Below the pieces are notes generated by a model, which worked only from the letters and a program-made list of their open reading frames with translations, ran no database searches and had not been told where the DNA came from. This document shows, piece after piece, positions 39,341-48,788 of a stretch of 64,000 bases of DNA. Position 1 is the first letter of the stretch. The number at the start of each line of letters is the position of its first letter. Source of the DNA: Oceanisphaera arctica (GTDB lineage Bacteria > Pseudomonadota > Gammaproteobacteria > Enterobacterales > Aeromonadaceae). The position numbers and the translations under genes were made by a program. The stretch lies in the NCBI RefSeq assembly GCF_002936955.1, contig NZ_MPZM01000008.1, forward strand, positions 1 through 64,000. Direction: 5' to 3'.

Positions 39341-39682
39341 TCAGAAATGCTTGGCGGGGGTCGAGCAGCTCACCATCCGGCAGGGCTGATCACTGTTATT
39401 GCGAAACCGGTGTGGTTGGGTGGTAGAGAAGTAATAGCTGTCGCCTTTCTGCAGTACCCGCATCTGATCGGTATTCTGCAAATCCAGGGTAAAAAACTCC
39501 CCCACCGTCATGGGGATGCCATCGAGGATTTTCTTCAGCGAACTGACCGAGGGGCTGACCTTGCCCTGTTCGATCAACGACAGGCTGGAGTGGGTCACAC
39601 CGGTGCGCTTGGCCAGTTCCCGCTGGGAAATATTACGCAGCGTACGCACCGCCTTCAGACGGACACCCACATCACTGGACAT
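39341..39682 (-). CDS. puuR: PuuR-like XRE/cupin regulator lacking the middle of its cupin domain
   Basis: 113-residue protein. The N-terminal XRE-type helix-turn-helix is complete (about 8-62, VRLKAVRTLRNISQRELAKR ... SLSLIEQGKVSPSVSSL). The remainder passes from EFFTLDLQ directly to VLQKGDSYYFSTTQPHRFRN and CRMVSCSTP, the end of the cupin barrel. PuuR is about 185 residues, so some 60-70 residues of the barrel are missing in frame. DNA binding may survive, while effector binding probably does not. ATG 39682 has AAGG ten bases upstream; ATG 39715 is an alternative without a ribosome site. A run of nine G lies at 39736-39744, just upstream. Confidence 0.75.
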   Translation of the reverse strand: MSSDVGVRLKAVRTLRNISQRELAKRTGVTHSSLSLIEQGKVSPSVSSLKKILDGIPMTVGEFFTLDLQNTDQMRVLQKGDSYYFSTTQPHRFRNNSDQPCRMVSCSTPAKHF

Positions 39683-39938
39683 ATCATCACTACCTTGTTG
39701 TTCCGCTGTCGTCATATCGTTACGCCAATAAAAGAGGGGGGGGGTTGTGCGCCTTGCATTCTGCAGCAAGGTCAAATAATCCGTAAGTGAATGACAGTCG
39801 CGGGCTGCAGCAGTTTTCCACCTGTATAGAAGTTAATGCCAGAGGAGAGTTTTATTGAATTATATCCGCCAGAACAGAATGGAATGATAAGGCGGAAAAT
39901 GGATACCATTATTTAGCTCAAGATATACAACCGAATAT

Positions 39939-41768
39939 TCAGGCGGTGACCAGCAGCTCAAGAAAGGCATGGATGGGCATCGGCTTGTGGTATTTGAATC
40001 CCTGCAGATAATTACAGCCCTGATGCTGCAGCCAGGCTTCCTGCTCACTGTTTTCCACCCCTTCGGCCACCACATTCAGACCCAGGCCCCTGGCCATGCC
40101 GAGGATCGACAGGGTAATGGCGCAGTCATCCGGGTCCTGGGGGAGATCCTGGATGAAGGAGCGGTCGATTTTCAGCTTGGTGAACGGCAGGCTCTTGAGT
40201 CGCAGCAGCGAGGAATAGCCAGTGCCAAAGTCGTCGATGGACAACTTGATGCCCATGCGCACCAGTTCTTCCAGCGTGCGCCGCAGGACTTTGGAGTCTC
40301 CCTTGATGGCATCTTCGATCACCTCCAGCTCCAGTTGCGCGCCAAGCACCTGATAACGCTGGAGTCTTTCCCATACTTTATCCGCCAGCAGGGGATCCAT
40401 GATGGAGTCGGCAGAGAGGTTCACCGCTACCGGTGGCATCGGCAAGTCCTGTTCACGCGCGGCCTGAATATCCCGGCATACCCGCTCCAGCACCCAGAGA
40501 TCCAGACTGGCGACAAGTCCCGCCTCGTAAGCCAGGGGCAGAAACTCCGCCGGCGACATAAAGCCCTGAGTCTCATGCTGCCAGCGCACCAGGGCTTCGG
40601 CACTGACTACAGAGCGACCGTCTGCGGACATGATCGGCTGATAAAACACACTCAGGCCATCGTTGGCGATGGCATCGGTCAGCTGATTTTCCAGTAGAAA
40701 ACGCGCCTTGGCGGTGGTCGAAATATCCTGATTGTAATACTGGGCCTGACGCCGACCGCAGGCCTTGGCGTGATACATGGCCGACTCGCTGTGACGAAGC
40801 AGGGTGGACACATCACCGCCGTCATTGGGGAAAAAGGAAATGCCGATGCTGGCACTGACCTGGACTTTCTGCTCCCCTATCCGGATGGGATAATTGACCG
40901 TTTCCAGAATGGCATCCACCGCCTCGTCCATAGTGCCGCTCCCCGGCGGAAAACGGTAGATCATGGCGAACTCGTCTCCGCCGACCCGCGCCACCATCTC
41001 CTTGCCCGGCAGCAGCATGCCCCGCAGCCGGGCCGCCACTTCGCTCACCACGGCATCACCCACCTGCTGTCCCATACCATTATTGATGGCGTTAAGCCGG
41101 TCGATATCGAACCACAACAGGGCAAAAGATTCCTGTGCCTGCTGCTCAGTCAGCTGCTGGATATGATTACGCAGCGAGCGCAGGTTCAGCAGGCCGGTAA
41201 AATCATCATGATGGGTAATGTAGTCCAGCTCTTTGCGGCTTTTCAGCCATGCCTCGTGGGTATTGATGAGGCTGATGGTATCGGCAACGGCCGTCACGCA
41301 GGCGATATCGGCCAGGCTCCACTGGCGTTGTTGCCGGCTTTCCAGGCAAATAACGCCACACAAGCGGTTGCCATCAAAGACAGGAGCATCCAGCATCGAC
41401 GCCACACTCTCTTTTTCATTCACGTAATACGGATGAAAAGAGCGGGTGCGAGGATCGGCGCGTACATCATCGGTACAGATGATTTCGGCGGCATCCAGCG
41501 CCGAGAAATAGATCCCGTGCTGGTCCCGACTCAGGCTGAAACCAGGATCCCGGTTATCCGTGGCCCGGGGATAACGCAACGCACGATCAAGATGGTTACC
41601 ACAGAGGCTAAGCGTCCAGATGCTGACATTGTCGACTTCCAGCAGCTCGCCACAGAGGGCGCTCAAGGCTTCCAGCTTCTTGTGTTTGTCCTGCCCGATG
41701 AAATCCCGGCCATACAACAGCTGCGTCAGGGCCTTGTGATAACCGAAAAAGGTCTGAATTTGTTCCAC
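39939..41768 (-). CDS. GAF-GGDEF-EAL c-di-GMP signalling protein
   Basis: 609-residue cytoplasmic protein without membrane segments. A GAF sensor domain covers about 20-170, the GGDEF domain about 180-345 with intact GGDEF at 263-267, and the EAL domain about 358-605 with EAL at 391-393 and the late metal-site motif IDDFGTGYSSL. The RxxD inhibitory site before GGDEF is absent (GKEM there). It may therefore both make and degrade c-di-GMP, or use one domain as a sensor; sequence alone cannot tell. It stands alone. Confidence 0.9.
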   Translation of the reverse strand: MEQIQTFFGYHKALTQLLYGRDFIGQDKHKKLEALSALCGELLEVDNVSIWTLSLCGNHLDRALRYPRATDNRDPGFSLSRDQHGIYFSALDAAEIICTDDVRADPRTRSFHPYYVNEKESVASMLDAPVFDGNRLCGVICLESRQQRQWSLADIACVTAVADTISLINTHEAWLKSRKELDYITHHDDFTGLLNLRSLRNHIQQLTEQQAQESFALLWFDIDRLNAINNGMGQQVGDAVVSEVAARLRGMLLPGKEMVARVGGDEFAMIYRFPPGSGTMDEAVDAILETVNYPIRIGEQKVQVSASIGISFFPNDGGDVSTLLRHSESAMYHAKACGRRQAQYYNQDISTTAKARFLLENQLTDAIANDGLSVFYQPIMSADGRSVVSAEALVRWQHETQGFMSPAEFLPLAYEAGLVASLDLWVLERVCRDIQAAREQDLPMPPVAVNLSADSIMDPLLADKVWERLQRYQVLGAQLELEVIEDAIKGDSKVLRRTLEELVRMGIKLSIDDFGTGYSSLLRLKSLPFTKLKIDRSFIQDLPQDPDDCAITLSILGMARGLGLNVVAEGVENSEQEAWLQHQGCNYLQGFKYHKPMPIHAFLELLVTA

Positions 41769-41997
41769 AGTTAGTCCGTTAGCTGCTGAGATGCCACTCT
41801 ATAATGGCAAACCCAATTGACACTGTCCATGTGCATTCCGACTTCAATATGAAAACCGTCGACGCCCGCAAAATTTTCATAACATTTTGTTTTAAATCAG
41901 ATTGATGGCGTATTAATACCGACAGAAAAAATGGCGGCTGACATGAGACCAGCCGAGACGAGGGCCCGTCATCGGCAAGGGATCGAGGCGTTGCGGG

Positions 41998-42243
41998 TTA
42001 CTCTTCGCGCACTATGGTCACCTGGCTGAAACCCAGCTTGCGGAAGTATTCTTCGCGAAAGTCCTTCATGGTCTTGCGGTCGTTGCGGCTGACATTGGCC
42101 ACCTGACTTTCCATGCGATGAAACTCGGTCAGATCCACCCCTTCCGCCGTTGCGATCGCGTCATAAACGCTGTGGTGCTTGTCATTGGCAAAACCGATTT
42201 CTTTTTGCTGCTTGTTATAGAGGTAACTGATACGAAAAGCCAT
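41998..42243 (-). CDS. Small conserved cytoplasmic protein, possibly DUF2960
   Basis: 81-residue protein with a beta-hairpin start (MAFRISYLYNKQQKEIGFAN) and a helical middle (DKHHSVYDAIATAEGVDLTEFHRME). From memory it resembles the DUF2960 family of Vibrio and Shewanella; I am not certain of the family number. ATG 42243 has GGGGA nine bases upstream, and the frame upstream to 42402 has no support. No function can be assigned. Confidence 0.65.
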   Translation of the reverse strand: MAFRISYLYNKQQKEIGFANDKHHSVYDAIATAEGVDLTEFHRMESQVANVSRNDRKTMKDFREEYFRKLGFSQVTIVREE

Positions 42244-42462
42244 GGTGGTATTCCCCGGAAAAATGCCATTGTCGCCGCAACCGCCATACCGACTCAAGCC
42301 CAGTTCCCCTTGATGCGAGTGGATTTTCAGCGGCTGGCACCATCCGTCGGCCAGGAATGACCCATACGGCACGACTTTATCGGTTTCACAGACCCTGGGC
42401 ACTTCGCAAAAAAATACGTTAAGATGTTGTCATTATTCATTTTTATGGTGTAAACCCGGCCC

Positions 42463-43839
42463 GTGATCAGCGTTGAACGTAAAGATGGCTTCGCCCTCAA
42501 GATATCTCGTATCCTGCGGGAGGCGACCGAGCACCGGCTGGATATTTACCTCTTTATTCCCGGCGAACTGGGGCTGAACACCAATGTGGTGCCGGAAGAA
42601 GAGTTTTACCACGGCGCTATTCACGTACAACGCACCTACTTCAGCGACCAGCCGCTGCTACCCCTGGTACACAGCCGTCTTGCCCGCCGGGGCAAGCTCA
42701 CCACAGAACAATACCGACTTAGCCTCAGCCTCTATGCCTATCAGTATGTAGTGGGGCTGGAGCAGTCCAGTCACAAATTGCGTAACGAAAAAGACGGTGC
42801 CAGCCAGGAAGCAATAGAAGAGGTGATCGCCCTGGCCCAGGATATTCTGCGCCGCCTGCGCCGTAACGTGCCCACCGATCAGACCCTGCTCAAGTACTAC
42901 GTCAATATAGACAACTATCTGTCCTGGTTTACCGAGCAGCGATTGTTGTCGCTGGTGGCCCACCTGCCCCGCAGTGGCGACTACAAGACAACCAAGTCAC
43001 TGCTGCTGGAAATCTGTGATATCGAGCGCCAGCATCGTGACAAGCAGCAATATAACTCCAGCCACACCACGGAGGCGCTGTCGCGTATTTCCAACAAGAT
43101 GCGACTGCTGCGCAGATTGATCGAATATCCGGTCACGCTCAAGGAGAAAACCCGGGAGCTGGGCGGAGGCGAGCAGAAGCTGCTCAAGGCGGGGGTCACC
43201 GCCGTGGTGATGACCTCGGTGTCGCTGGCCGCCTACGAGGTGCGCGAAACCCTGGGCGGCATCTCGCTGATGGTCATCTTCGCCCTGGCCCTGCTCTATG
43301 CACTGCGTGAACTGTTCAAGGACGACTTGCGCAACACCCTGTGGCGCTGGCTGCGCAAGGGGCGTCCCAAGTGGCGACGGCAGTATTTCGATGTGCACAG
43401 CACCCAGCTGGTGGGTCGTCAGCTGGAGTGGTTCGACTATCGTCGCCCCTCCCGGCTGAGCGAAGAAATTCTGGCGGCACGTCACGCCAACGTGAGCCAG
43501 CGGGAAGAAGTGGTCATGCACTACGGCAGTCACTCCCGCATGCTGCCCACCCGCTTTCTGAGTGGCTACGAACAGACCCGCGAGCTGCTGCATCTGGATT
43601 TGAGCTTGCTGTCCAAACTAATGGAAAAAGGCTCGCACCACGTCTATCAGCTCAAAGAAGGCCAAGTCTCCCGTCAGCCGGTGGAAAAGCGCTATCTGAT
43701 CAACCTGGTCACCCGTGAAATCCAGGGCCAGAAGCCGCCGGTCATCCAGCGCTGGAAGGTGGTGATGAGCCGTTCCAAAATCGTGGAAATAGAAGAAATC
43801 CCTCAGCGAAAACCAGCCGGTTCTCCTCCGGAAACATAA
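42463..43839 (+). CDS. Unrecognised protein with two central membrane helices
   Basis: 458 residues, GTG start. An N-terminal half of about 240 residues without membrane segments is rich in charged helices (VIALAQDILRRLRRNVP). Two hydrophobic segments (about 245-262 and 268-285, split by a short REtL-type turn) follow, then a basic C-terminal half of 170 residues including WLRKGRPKWRRQYFDVHST. I recognise no catalytic motif, signal peptide or known domain. It could be an inner-membrane protein with two cytoplasmic lobes. It stands alone, divergent from the small DUF gene and 206 bases upstream of amt on the same strand. Start uncertain, as there is no clear ribosome site. Confidence 0.75.
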   Translation: MISVERKDGFALKISRILREATEHRLDIYLFIPGELGLNTNVVPEEEFYHGAIHVQRTYFSDQPLLPLVHSRLARRGKLTTEQYRLSLSLYAYQYVVGLEQSSHKLRNEKDGASQEAIEEVIALAQDILRRLRRNVPTDQTLLKYYVNIDNYLSWFTEQRLLSLVAHLPRSGDYKTTKSLLLEICDIERQHRDKQQYNSSHTTEALSRISNKMRLLRRLIEYPVTLKEKTRELGGGEQKLLKAGVTAVVMTSVSLAAYEVRETLGGISLMVIFALALLYALRELFKDDLRNTLWRWLRKGRPKWRRQYFDVHSTQLVGRQLEWFDYRRPSRLSEEILAARHANVSQREEVVMHYGSHSRMLPTRFLSGYEQTRELLHLDLSLLSKLMEKGSHHVYQLKEGQVSRQPVEKRYLINLVTREIQGQKPPVIQRWKVVMSRSKIVEIEEIPQRKPAGSPPET

Positions 43840-43935
43840 CTAGATCCCCCCTTGCCCGCTTCGCCAGACAGCGTAAACCGGGCGACTAAACCATCGACGC
43901 TCACCATCTTGGCATGATTAATGCTGGTTATTTAA

Positions 43936-43951
43936 TGTGAGCGACGTCACA
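43936..43951. promoter_or_regulatory. CRP-type site upstream of amt
   Basis: TGTGA-GCGACG-TCACA has both perfect CRP half-sites with the correct 6-base spacer, about 95 bases before the amt start. A sigma-54-like element TGGCAT-N5-ATGCT (43910-43925) lies 10 bases upstream, and three GCACCA units lie downstream (43961, 43991, 44013). How these combine is not clear. Confidence 0.6.
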
Positions 43952-44045
43952 AGACGCCTCGCACCATTCTGGACAGACAACAACAGTATTGCACCATAAT
44001 AATGCTGTGCCTGCACCATCACAGGGCATGAAGGAGAAGATATTC

Positions 44046-45254
44046 ATGGACAGTATCAGTACCGCCATCGACACCCTGGCACAGAGTGCCAACACCCTGT
44101 TTATTCTGATGGGGTCTGTCATGGTCTTTGCCATGCACGCCGGCTTCGCCTTTCTGGAAGTGGGCACAGTGCGCCACAAGAATCAGGTTAACGCCTTGGC
44201 CAAGATCATGACCGACTTCGGTTTTTCCGCCGTCGCCTACTTTTTTGTCGGCTACTGGGTCGCCTATGGCGTCACCTTCTTTCAGGATGCCGAGACCCTG
44301 TCGGCAGACCAGGGCTATGAGCTGGTGAAGTTTTTCTTTCTGATGACCTTCGCCGCCGCCATTCCCGCCATCGTCTCCGGCGGCATCGCCGAGCGGGCCC
44401 GCTTCTGGCCCATTCTGTGCGCCTCGTCACTGTCGGTGGCCTTCGTCTATCCGTTTTTCGAAGGCATCGCCTGGAACGGCAACTTCGGCCTGCAGGCCTG
44501 GCTGGAAACCACCTTCGGCGCGCCCTTTCATGACTTTGCCGGCTCAGTGGTAGTGCATGGCGTCGGCGGCTGGATAGCCCTGGTGGCCGTATTGCTGTTG
44601 GGCGTACGCCGGGGCCGCTATCGTAACGGCAAGCTGGTGGCCTTTCCGCCTTCCAACATCCCCTTTCTGGCACTAGGTGCCTGGATACTGTCCATCGGCT
44701 GGTTCGGCTTCAACGTGATGTCGGCCCAGACTCTGGACGGCATTTCCGGCCTGGTGGCGCTGAACTCCATGATGGCCATGGTGGGCGGCATTATCGCCGC
44801 GCTGATCCTTGGCAAGAATGACCCGGGCTTTATCCATAACGGCCCCCTGGCCGGTCTGGTCGCCATCTGTGCCGGCTCGGATCTGATGCACCCCATCGGC
44901 GCTCTGGTGGTGGGCATGATCGCCGGCGCCCTGTTCGTGTGGCTGTTTACCCTGCAGCAGAAAAAGTTGAAGATCGACGATGTGCTGGGTGTCTGGCCGT
45001 TGCACGGCATCTGCGGCGCCTGGGGCGGTATTGCCGTCGGTATTTTCGGCCAGCAGGCACTGGGCGGCCTGGGGGGAGTCAGTATTGTCTCTCAGCTACT
45101 GGGCACCTTTGCCGGTATCGTCGTGGCCCTACTGGGCGGCCTGCTGGTATACGGCAGCATCAAGCTGCTGGTGGGCATACGCCTGACCGAAGAGCAGGAA
45201 TTCAACGGCGCCGATCTCAGCATCCACAAGATTGCCGCCACCTTCAACGACTGA
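44046..45254 (+). CDS. amt: Ammonium transporter Amt
   Basis: Inner-membrane ammonium channel of 402 residues with about eleven membrane segments. Typical blocks are FAMHAGFAFLEVGTVRHKN, WNGNFGLQAWLE and VHGVGGWIALVA, with FGFNVMSAQTL in the pore region. ATG 44046 has AAGGAG ten bases upstream; the frame opens earlier at 43989. No glnK/PII gene adjoins it, unlike E. coli glnK-amtB. CRP-type and possible sigma-54 elements are upstream. Confidence 0.93.
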   Translation: MDSISTAIDTLAQSANTLFILMGSVMVFAMHAGFAFLEVGTVRHKNQVNALAKIMTDFGFSAVAYFFVGYWVAYGVTFFQDAETLSADQGYELVKFFFLMTFAAAIPAIVSGGIAERARFWPILCASSLSVAFVYPFFEGIAWNGNFGLQAWLETTFGAPFHDFAGSVVVHGVGGWIALVAVLLLGVRRGRYRNGKLVAFPPSNIPFLALGAWILSIGWFGFNVMSAQTLDGISGLVALNSMMAMVGGIIAALILGKNDPGFIHNGPLAGLVAICAGSDLMHPIGALVVGMIAGALFVWLFTLQQKKLKIDDVLGVWPLHGICGAWGGIAVGIFGQQALGGLGGVSIVSQLLGTFAGIVVALLGGLLVYGSIKLLVGIRLTEEQEFNGADLSIHKIAATFND

Positions 45255-45281
45255 GTCATACCGAATTATCCGCAAACGGTG

Positions 45282-45322
45282 ACAACAGGCGCTACCCTGA
45301 TTCACAGGGTGGCGCCTGTTGT
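45282..45322 (+). terminator. Stem-loop after amt
   Basis: ACAACAGGCGC and GCGCCTGTTGT with inner ACCCTG/CAGGGT give a stem of about 17 bp, 28 bases after the amt stop. The T-run is weak. Confidence 0.7.
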
Positions 45323-45558
45323 GATCTGAGCCATCAGTATAATCGCATATTGAGCTCGCCTTCTGCGGTAACAATGAGAGCCAGCGGGTGCTTTTAAAGC
45401 AGAAAACTTCACGCCAAAACAAAAAGCTGGCATTCTGTGCGCCGCTCCGTCACACCTGACACGTTCGGTGTGACGAATCAGAGGCTCCAAACCTCACCTC
45501 AGGGCATCCTTGATGCCACCGTTTCGCTCCCTTATATCGGATAAGGAGAATCCATCTG
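45323..45558 (+). other. Leader region of the symporter gene
   Basis: This stretch must carry the promoter of the downstream symporter. A perfect inverted repeat GTCACACC...GGTGTGAC (45450-45475) encloses a 10-base loop and could be an operator or an RNA hairpin. AAGGAG precedes the gene start. No other structure is seen. Confidence 0.5.
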
Positions 45559-46887
45559 ATGACAACCGACAAGAAAAAACTGTCGCTGACCAGCAAGGTC
45601 CTGCTGGGCATGAGCCTCGGTATTGTGGCCGGCTTTATCTTCCGTACCCTGCTGGGCGAGGTCGCCTTCGTGCAGGAGTATGTGGTCAATGGCCTGCTGC
45701 AGGTTGGTGGCGAAATTTTTATCGCCAGCCTCAAGATGCTGGTGGTGCCGCTGATTTTCGTGTCGCTGGTATGCGGTACCAGCTCGCTGAAAGACCTGTC
45801 CACCCTGGGTCGCCTCGGTGGCAAGACACTGGCGTTTTACCTGGTGACCACCGCCATCGCCATCAGCCTGGCGTTGCTGATGGGCAATCTGTTCAAACCC
45901 GGTGACGGCGTCGACCTCACGGCGGCCACCACCTTCGCCACCAAGGAAGCCCCGAGCCTGGGTGACGTCATCGTCGGCATGTTCCCCACCAACCCCATCA
46001 ATTCAATGGCTCAGGGCAATACCCTGCAGATCATCGTGTTTGCAGTACTGTTCGGTATCGCCATCAGCCTGGCCGGTAAACCGGGTGAGCGTATCGCCGC
46101 CATGTTCGGTGACTTCAACGAAGTCATCATGAAGCTGGTGACCTTGCTGATGAACGTGGCGCCCTACGGCGTCTTCTGCCTGATGGCCCAGCTGTTCACC
46201 AGCCTGGGTCTGGATGCCATCGTCAACCTGATGGAATACTTCCTGGTGCTGGCGGGTACCCTGCTGCTGCATGGCCTGGTGACCTACTCCATCATGTTCC
46301 GGGCCTTTACCGGCCTGAATCCGCTGACCTTCCTCAAGAAAATGGAAGATGCAGTCATGTTCGCCTTCTCTACCGCCTCCTCCAACGCCACCATTCCGGT
46401 GACCATGGAAACCGCCACGCGCCGCATGGGCGTAGACAACAAGGTTGCCGCCTTTACCGTGCCGCTCGGCGCCACCATCAACATGGACGGCACCGCCATC
46501 ATGCAGGGCGTGGCCACCGCCTTTATCGCCCAGGCCTTCAACATCGACCTGACCTTCAACGATTACCTGATGGTGATCATGACCGCCACCCTGGCCTCTG
46601 TCGGCACCGCCGGTGTACCCGGCGTGGGCCTGATCATGCTGGCCATGGTGCTGAACCAGGTGGGTCTGCCGGTAGAAGGCATTGCGCTGATCATCGGCGT
46701 GGACCGTCTGCTCGACATGATCCGCACCGCGGTCAACATCACGGGTGACTCCGTGGTCACCTGCATCGTGGGCAAGAGCGAAGGCGCCATGGATGTGGCA
46801 CGCTTCAACAACCCCAACGCCGGCAAGAGAGAAGAAGAAATTCACTTTCCGCACGGTGCCCGGCCGCAGGCCAAAAACGAGGGCTGA
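45559..46887 (+). CDS. Dicarboxylate/amino acid:cation symporter (DAACS family)
   Basis: Inner-membrane symporter of 442 residues with the glutamate/dicarboxylate fold. The hairpin motif STASSNATIP, the PLGATINMDGTA motif and the GVPGVGLIMLAMVL and DRLLDMIRTAVNITGD blocks are all present. Substrate is probably glutamate, aspartate or a C4-dicarboxylate; the sequence does not settle it. It stands alone between terminators. Confidence 0.9.
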   Translation: MTTDKKKLSLTSKVLLGMSLGIVAGFIFRTLLGEVAFVQEYVVNGLLQVGGEIFIASLKMLVVPLIFVSLVCGTSSLKDLSTLGRLGGKTLAFYLVTTAIAISLALLMGNLFKPGDGVDLTAATTFATKEAPSLGDVIVGMFPTNPINSMAQGNTLQIIVFAVLFGIAISLAGKPGERIAAMFGDFNEVIMKLVTLLMNVAPYGVFCLMAQLFTSLGLDAIVNLMEYFLVLAGTLLLHGLVTYSIMFRAFTGLNPLTFLKKMEDAVMFAFSTASSNATIPVTMETATRRMGVDNKVAAFTVPLGATINMDGTAIMQGVATAFIAQAFNIDLTFNDYLMVIMTATLASVGTAGVPGVGLIMLAMVLNQVGLPVEGIALIIGVDRLLDMIRTAVNITGDSVVTCIVGKSEGAMDVARFNNPNAGKREEEIHFPHGARPQAKNEG

Positions 46888-46908
46888 CAGCCGGTTTTAA
46901 CCTGTACG

Positions 46909-46938
46909 ACGCCCGGGCCTGACCCGGGCGTTTTTTTT
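46909..46938 (+). terminator. Terminator of the symporter gene
   Basis: ACGCCCGGG-CCTGA-CCCGGGCGT followed by eight T, 21 bases after the stop codon; a textbook intrinsic terminator. Confidence 0.92.
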
Positions 46939-47062
46939 ATCCGCCCCTCCCCGTATCGATTACTTTTTCTGCGTGACGGCCAGCAAAATGGCATTGGTAA
47001 CCATTGCCCTCGGCCGCCGCAAGTCGCATTATGGACTCATACACCACCGCCTGAGGTCAGGG

Positions 47063-48568
47063 ATGAATTCAGCCTCGATGCCCGCCTTGGGCAGGCCAGC
47101 TTCAATGTTACGACGGTTAGGACGATTACCCGATTACCGGCTGCTGTTCGGTCTCTTCCTGTTGCTTGTCTCCACCACCAGGCTGTGGGCCGGCGAACCC
47201 CAGGTGCCGCTCAGCGTTACCCAGCAAGTTTATATCGATGCCCACCCGACCCTGTCGATGTGCGTGGATCCGGACTGGTTACCTTTCGAAGCCATAGACA
47301 AAAACAAGCAGCATGTAGGCATTGCCGCCGACCTTATCGCCCTGGTCAACGCCAAGACCGGATTACAGATACAGCTGCATCCCACTTCCGGCTGGGAGGA
47401 GAGCCTGGCCGCCTCCCAACGCGGAGACTGCGTGGTTCTGAGTCTGCTCAACCAGACCCCGGAACGCGAGCAATGGCTGATATTTACCGAGCCGCTGCTC
47501 GACGACCCTAATGTGCTGATCACCCGGGAAGAGCACCCCTTTATCTCCGATGTAGCCGGCCTGACCGATAAGACCATAGCCCTGCAACGGGGCACCGCCA
47601 TGTCCGAACTCTTTGCCCGGAATTTTCCCAACCTGACCATTATCGACACCGATACCGAACCCGCGGCCATGCAACTGGTGTCGGATGGCAAAGCCGACCT
47701 GACCTTGAGATCGCTGGTGGTGGCGGCCCACACCATCAAGCAGCAGGGATGGTACAACCTCAAGATTTCGGGACAGATCCCCGGTTACGAAAACCGGCTG
47801 CGCATGGGGGTCCTCCAGTCGGAACATACCCTGCGCGATATTCTCGATCTGGGCATCGCCGCCATTACCGAGCAGGAGCGGCAAAGAGTGATGGATCGCC
47901 ATCTGTCGTTGCAGATGGTGTCGGAGGTGGTCACCGATTACACCCTGGCCTATGGCCTTGGAATATTGCTCGCCGCCGTCATCGGTACCAGCCTGTTCTG
48001 GGCGCGCCGCCTGAAGTCGCTGAACCGGCAACTCGAGATGATGGCGCAGACCGACTCCCTGACCCGATTACCCAATCGGCACGGCCTGAACATGACGCTG
48101 GAAAAAGACCTGCGTCGAGCACAACGTTACCGACGTCCGCTGACGGTGATCATGCTCGATATCGATCACTTCAAGCACGTCAACGATCAATGCGGTCATT
48201 TGACCGGCGACAAGGTGCTGGTCCGGTTCGGCCAACTGCTGCTGGATAATCTGCGCGAGACCGACGCCATCTGCCGCTGGGGCGGCGAGGAATTCCTGGT
48301 CTTGTGCTTTGAAACCGATCTAGATCAGGGACGGCTGCTGGCCGAACGATTGCTGGCCAGCATACGCCAGCATCGCTTTCCCTGTGGCGACAGCATTACC
48401 ACCAGCGCCGGTATCGCCCAGCTCGAACCCGCCGATACCGTGGACACCCTGGTGCAGAGAGCCGACGATGCCCTCTACGAGGCCAAGCACAACGGCAGAG
48501 ATCAGGCCTGCGCAGCCAGACCGACGCCCCCGGCTACAGAACACGGCGACCACGACAACAAGGCCTGA
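47063..48568 (+). CDS. Periplasmic-binding-domain diguanylate cyclase
   Basis: 501 residues from ATG 47063. A membrane segment or signal (about 26-42), a periplasmic SBP_bac_3-type sensor domain (about 53-280, with CVDPDWLPFEAIDKNKQHVGIAADL), a second membrane helix (about 297-313) and a C-terminal GGDEF domain with GGEEF at 407-411. RETD at 398-401 forms the c-di-GMP inhibitory site. It probably senses an amino acid-like ligand outside the membrane and adjusts c-di-GMP synthesis (inference). GAGG precedes the start; in-frame ATGs at 46973, 47078 and 47105 are alternatives. Confidence 0.88.
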   Translation: MNSASMPALGRPASMLRRLGRLPDYRLLFGLFLLLVSTTRLWAGEPQVPLSVTQQVYIDAHPTLSMCVDPDWLPFEAIDKNKQHVGIAADLIALVNAKTGLQIQLHPTSGWEESLAASQRGDCVVLSLLNQTPEREQWLIFTEPLLDDPNVLITREEHPFISDVAGLTDKTIALQRGTAMSELFARNFPNLTIIDTDTEPAAMQLVSDGKADLTLRSLVVAAHTIKQQGWYNLKISGQIPGYENRLRMGVLQSEHTLRDILDLGIAAITEQERQRVMDRHLSLQMVSEVVTDYTLAYGLGILLAAVIGTSLFWARRLKSLNRQLEMMAQTDSLTRLPNRHGLNMTLEKDLRRAQRYRRPLTVIMLDIDHFKHVNDQCGHLTGDKVLVRFGQLLLDNLRETDAICRWGGEEFLVLCFETDLDQGRLLAERLLASIRQHRFPCGDSITTSAGIAQLEPADTVDTLVQRADDALYEAKHNGRDQACAARPTPPATEHGDHDNKA

Positions 48569-48788
48569 CACCGGGTCTGCTTTATGCCAAATCCAGAGCG
48601 GCCCATGTCTCTTTAGTCGAGTGACGCCACAGAATTCACTCAGGGCACTTAAGTCTTGAGTGCGATATGTCATACAATGCCGGTCGGAAATTCAATCCAG
48701 CGGCGTAGGCCAGCGCCAGCACCCGCCACAAGCCAGTGCCGCGCTGAGCCGTTGAACCCCATCTATCAAGCAGGGAAAGAGCGAAATA

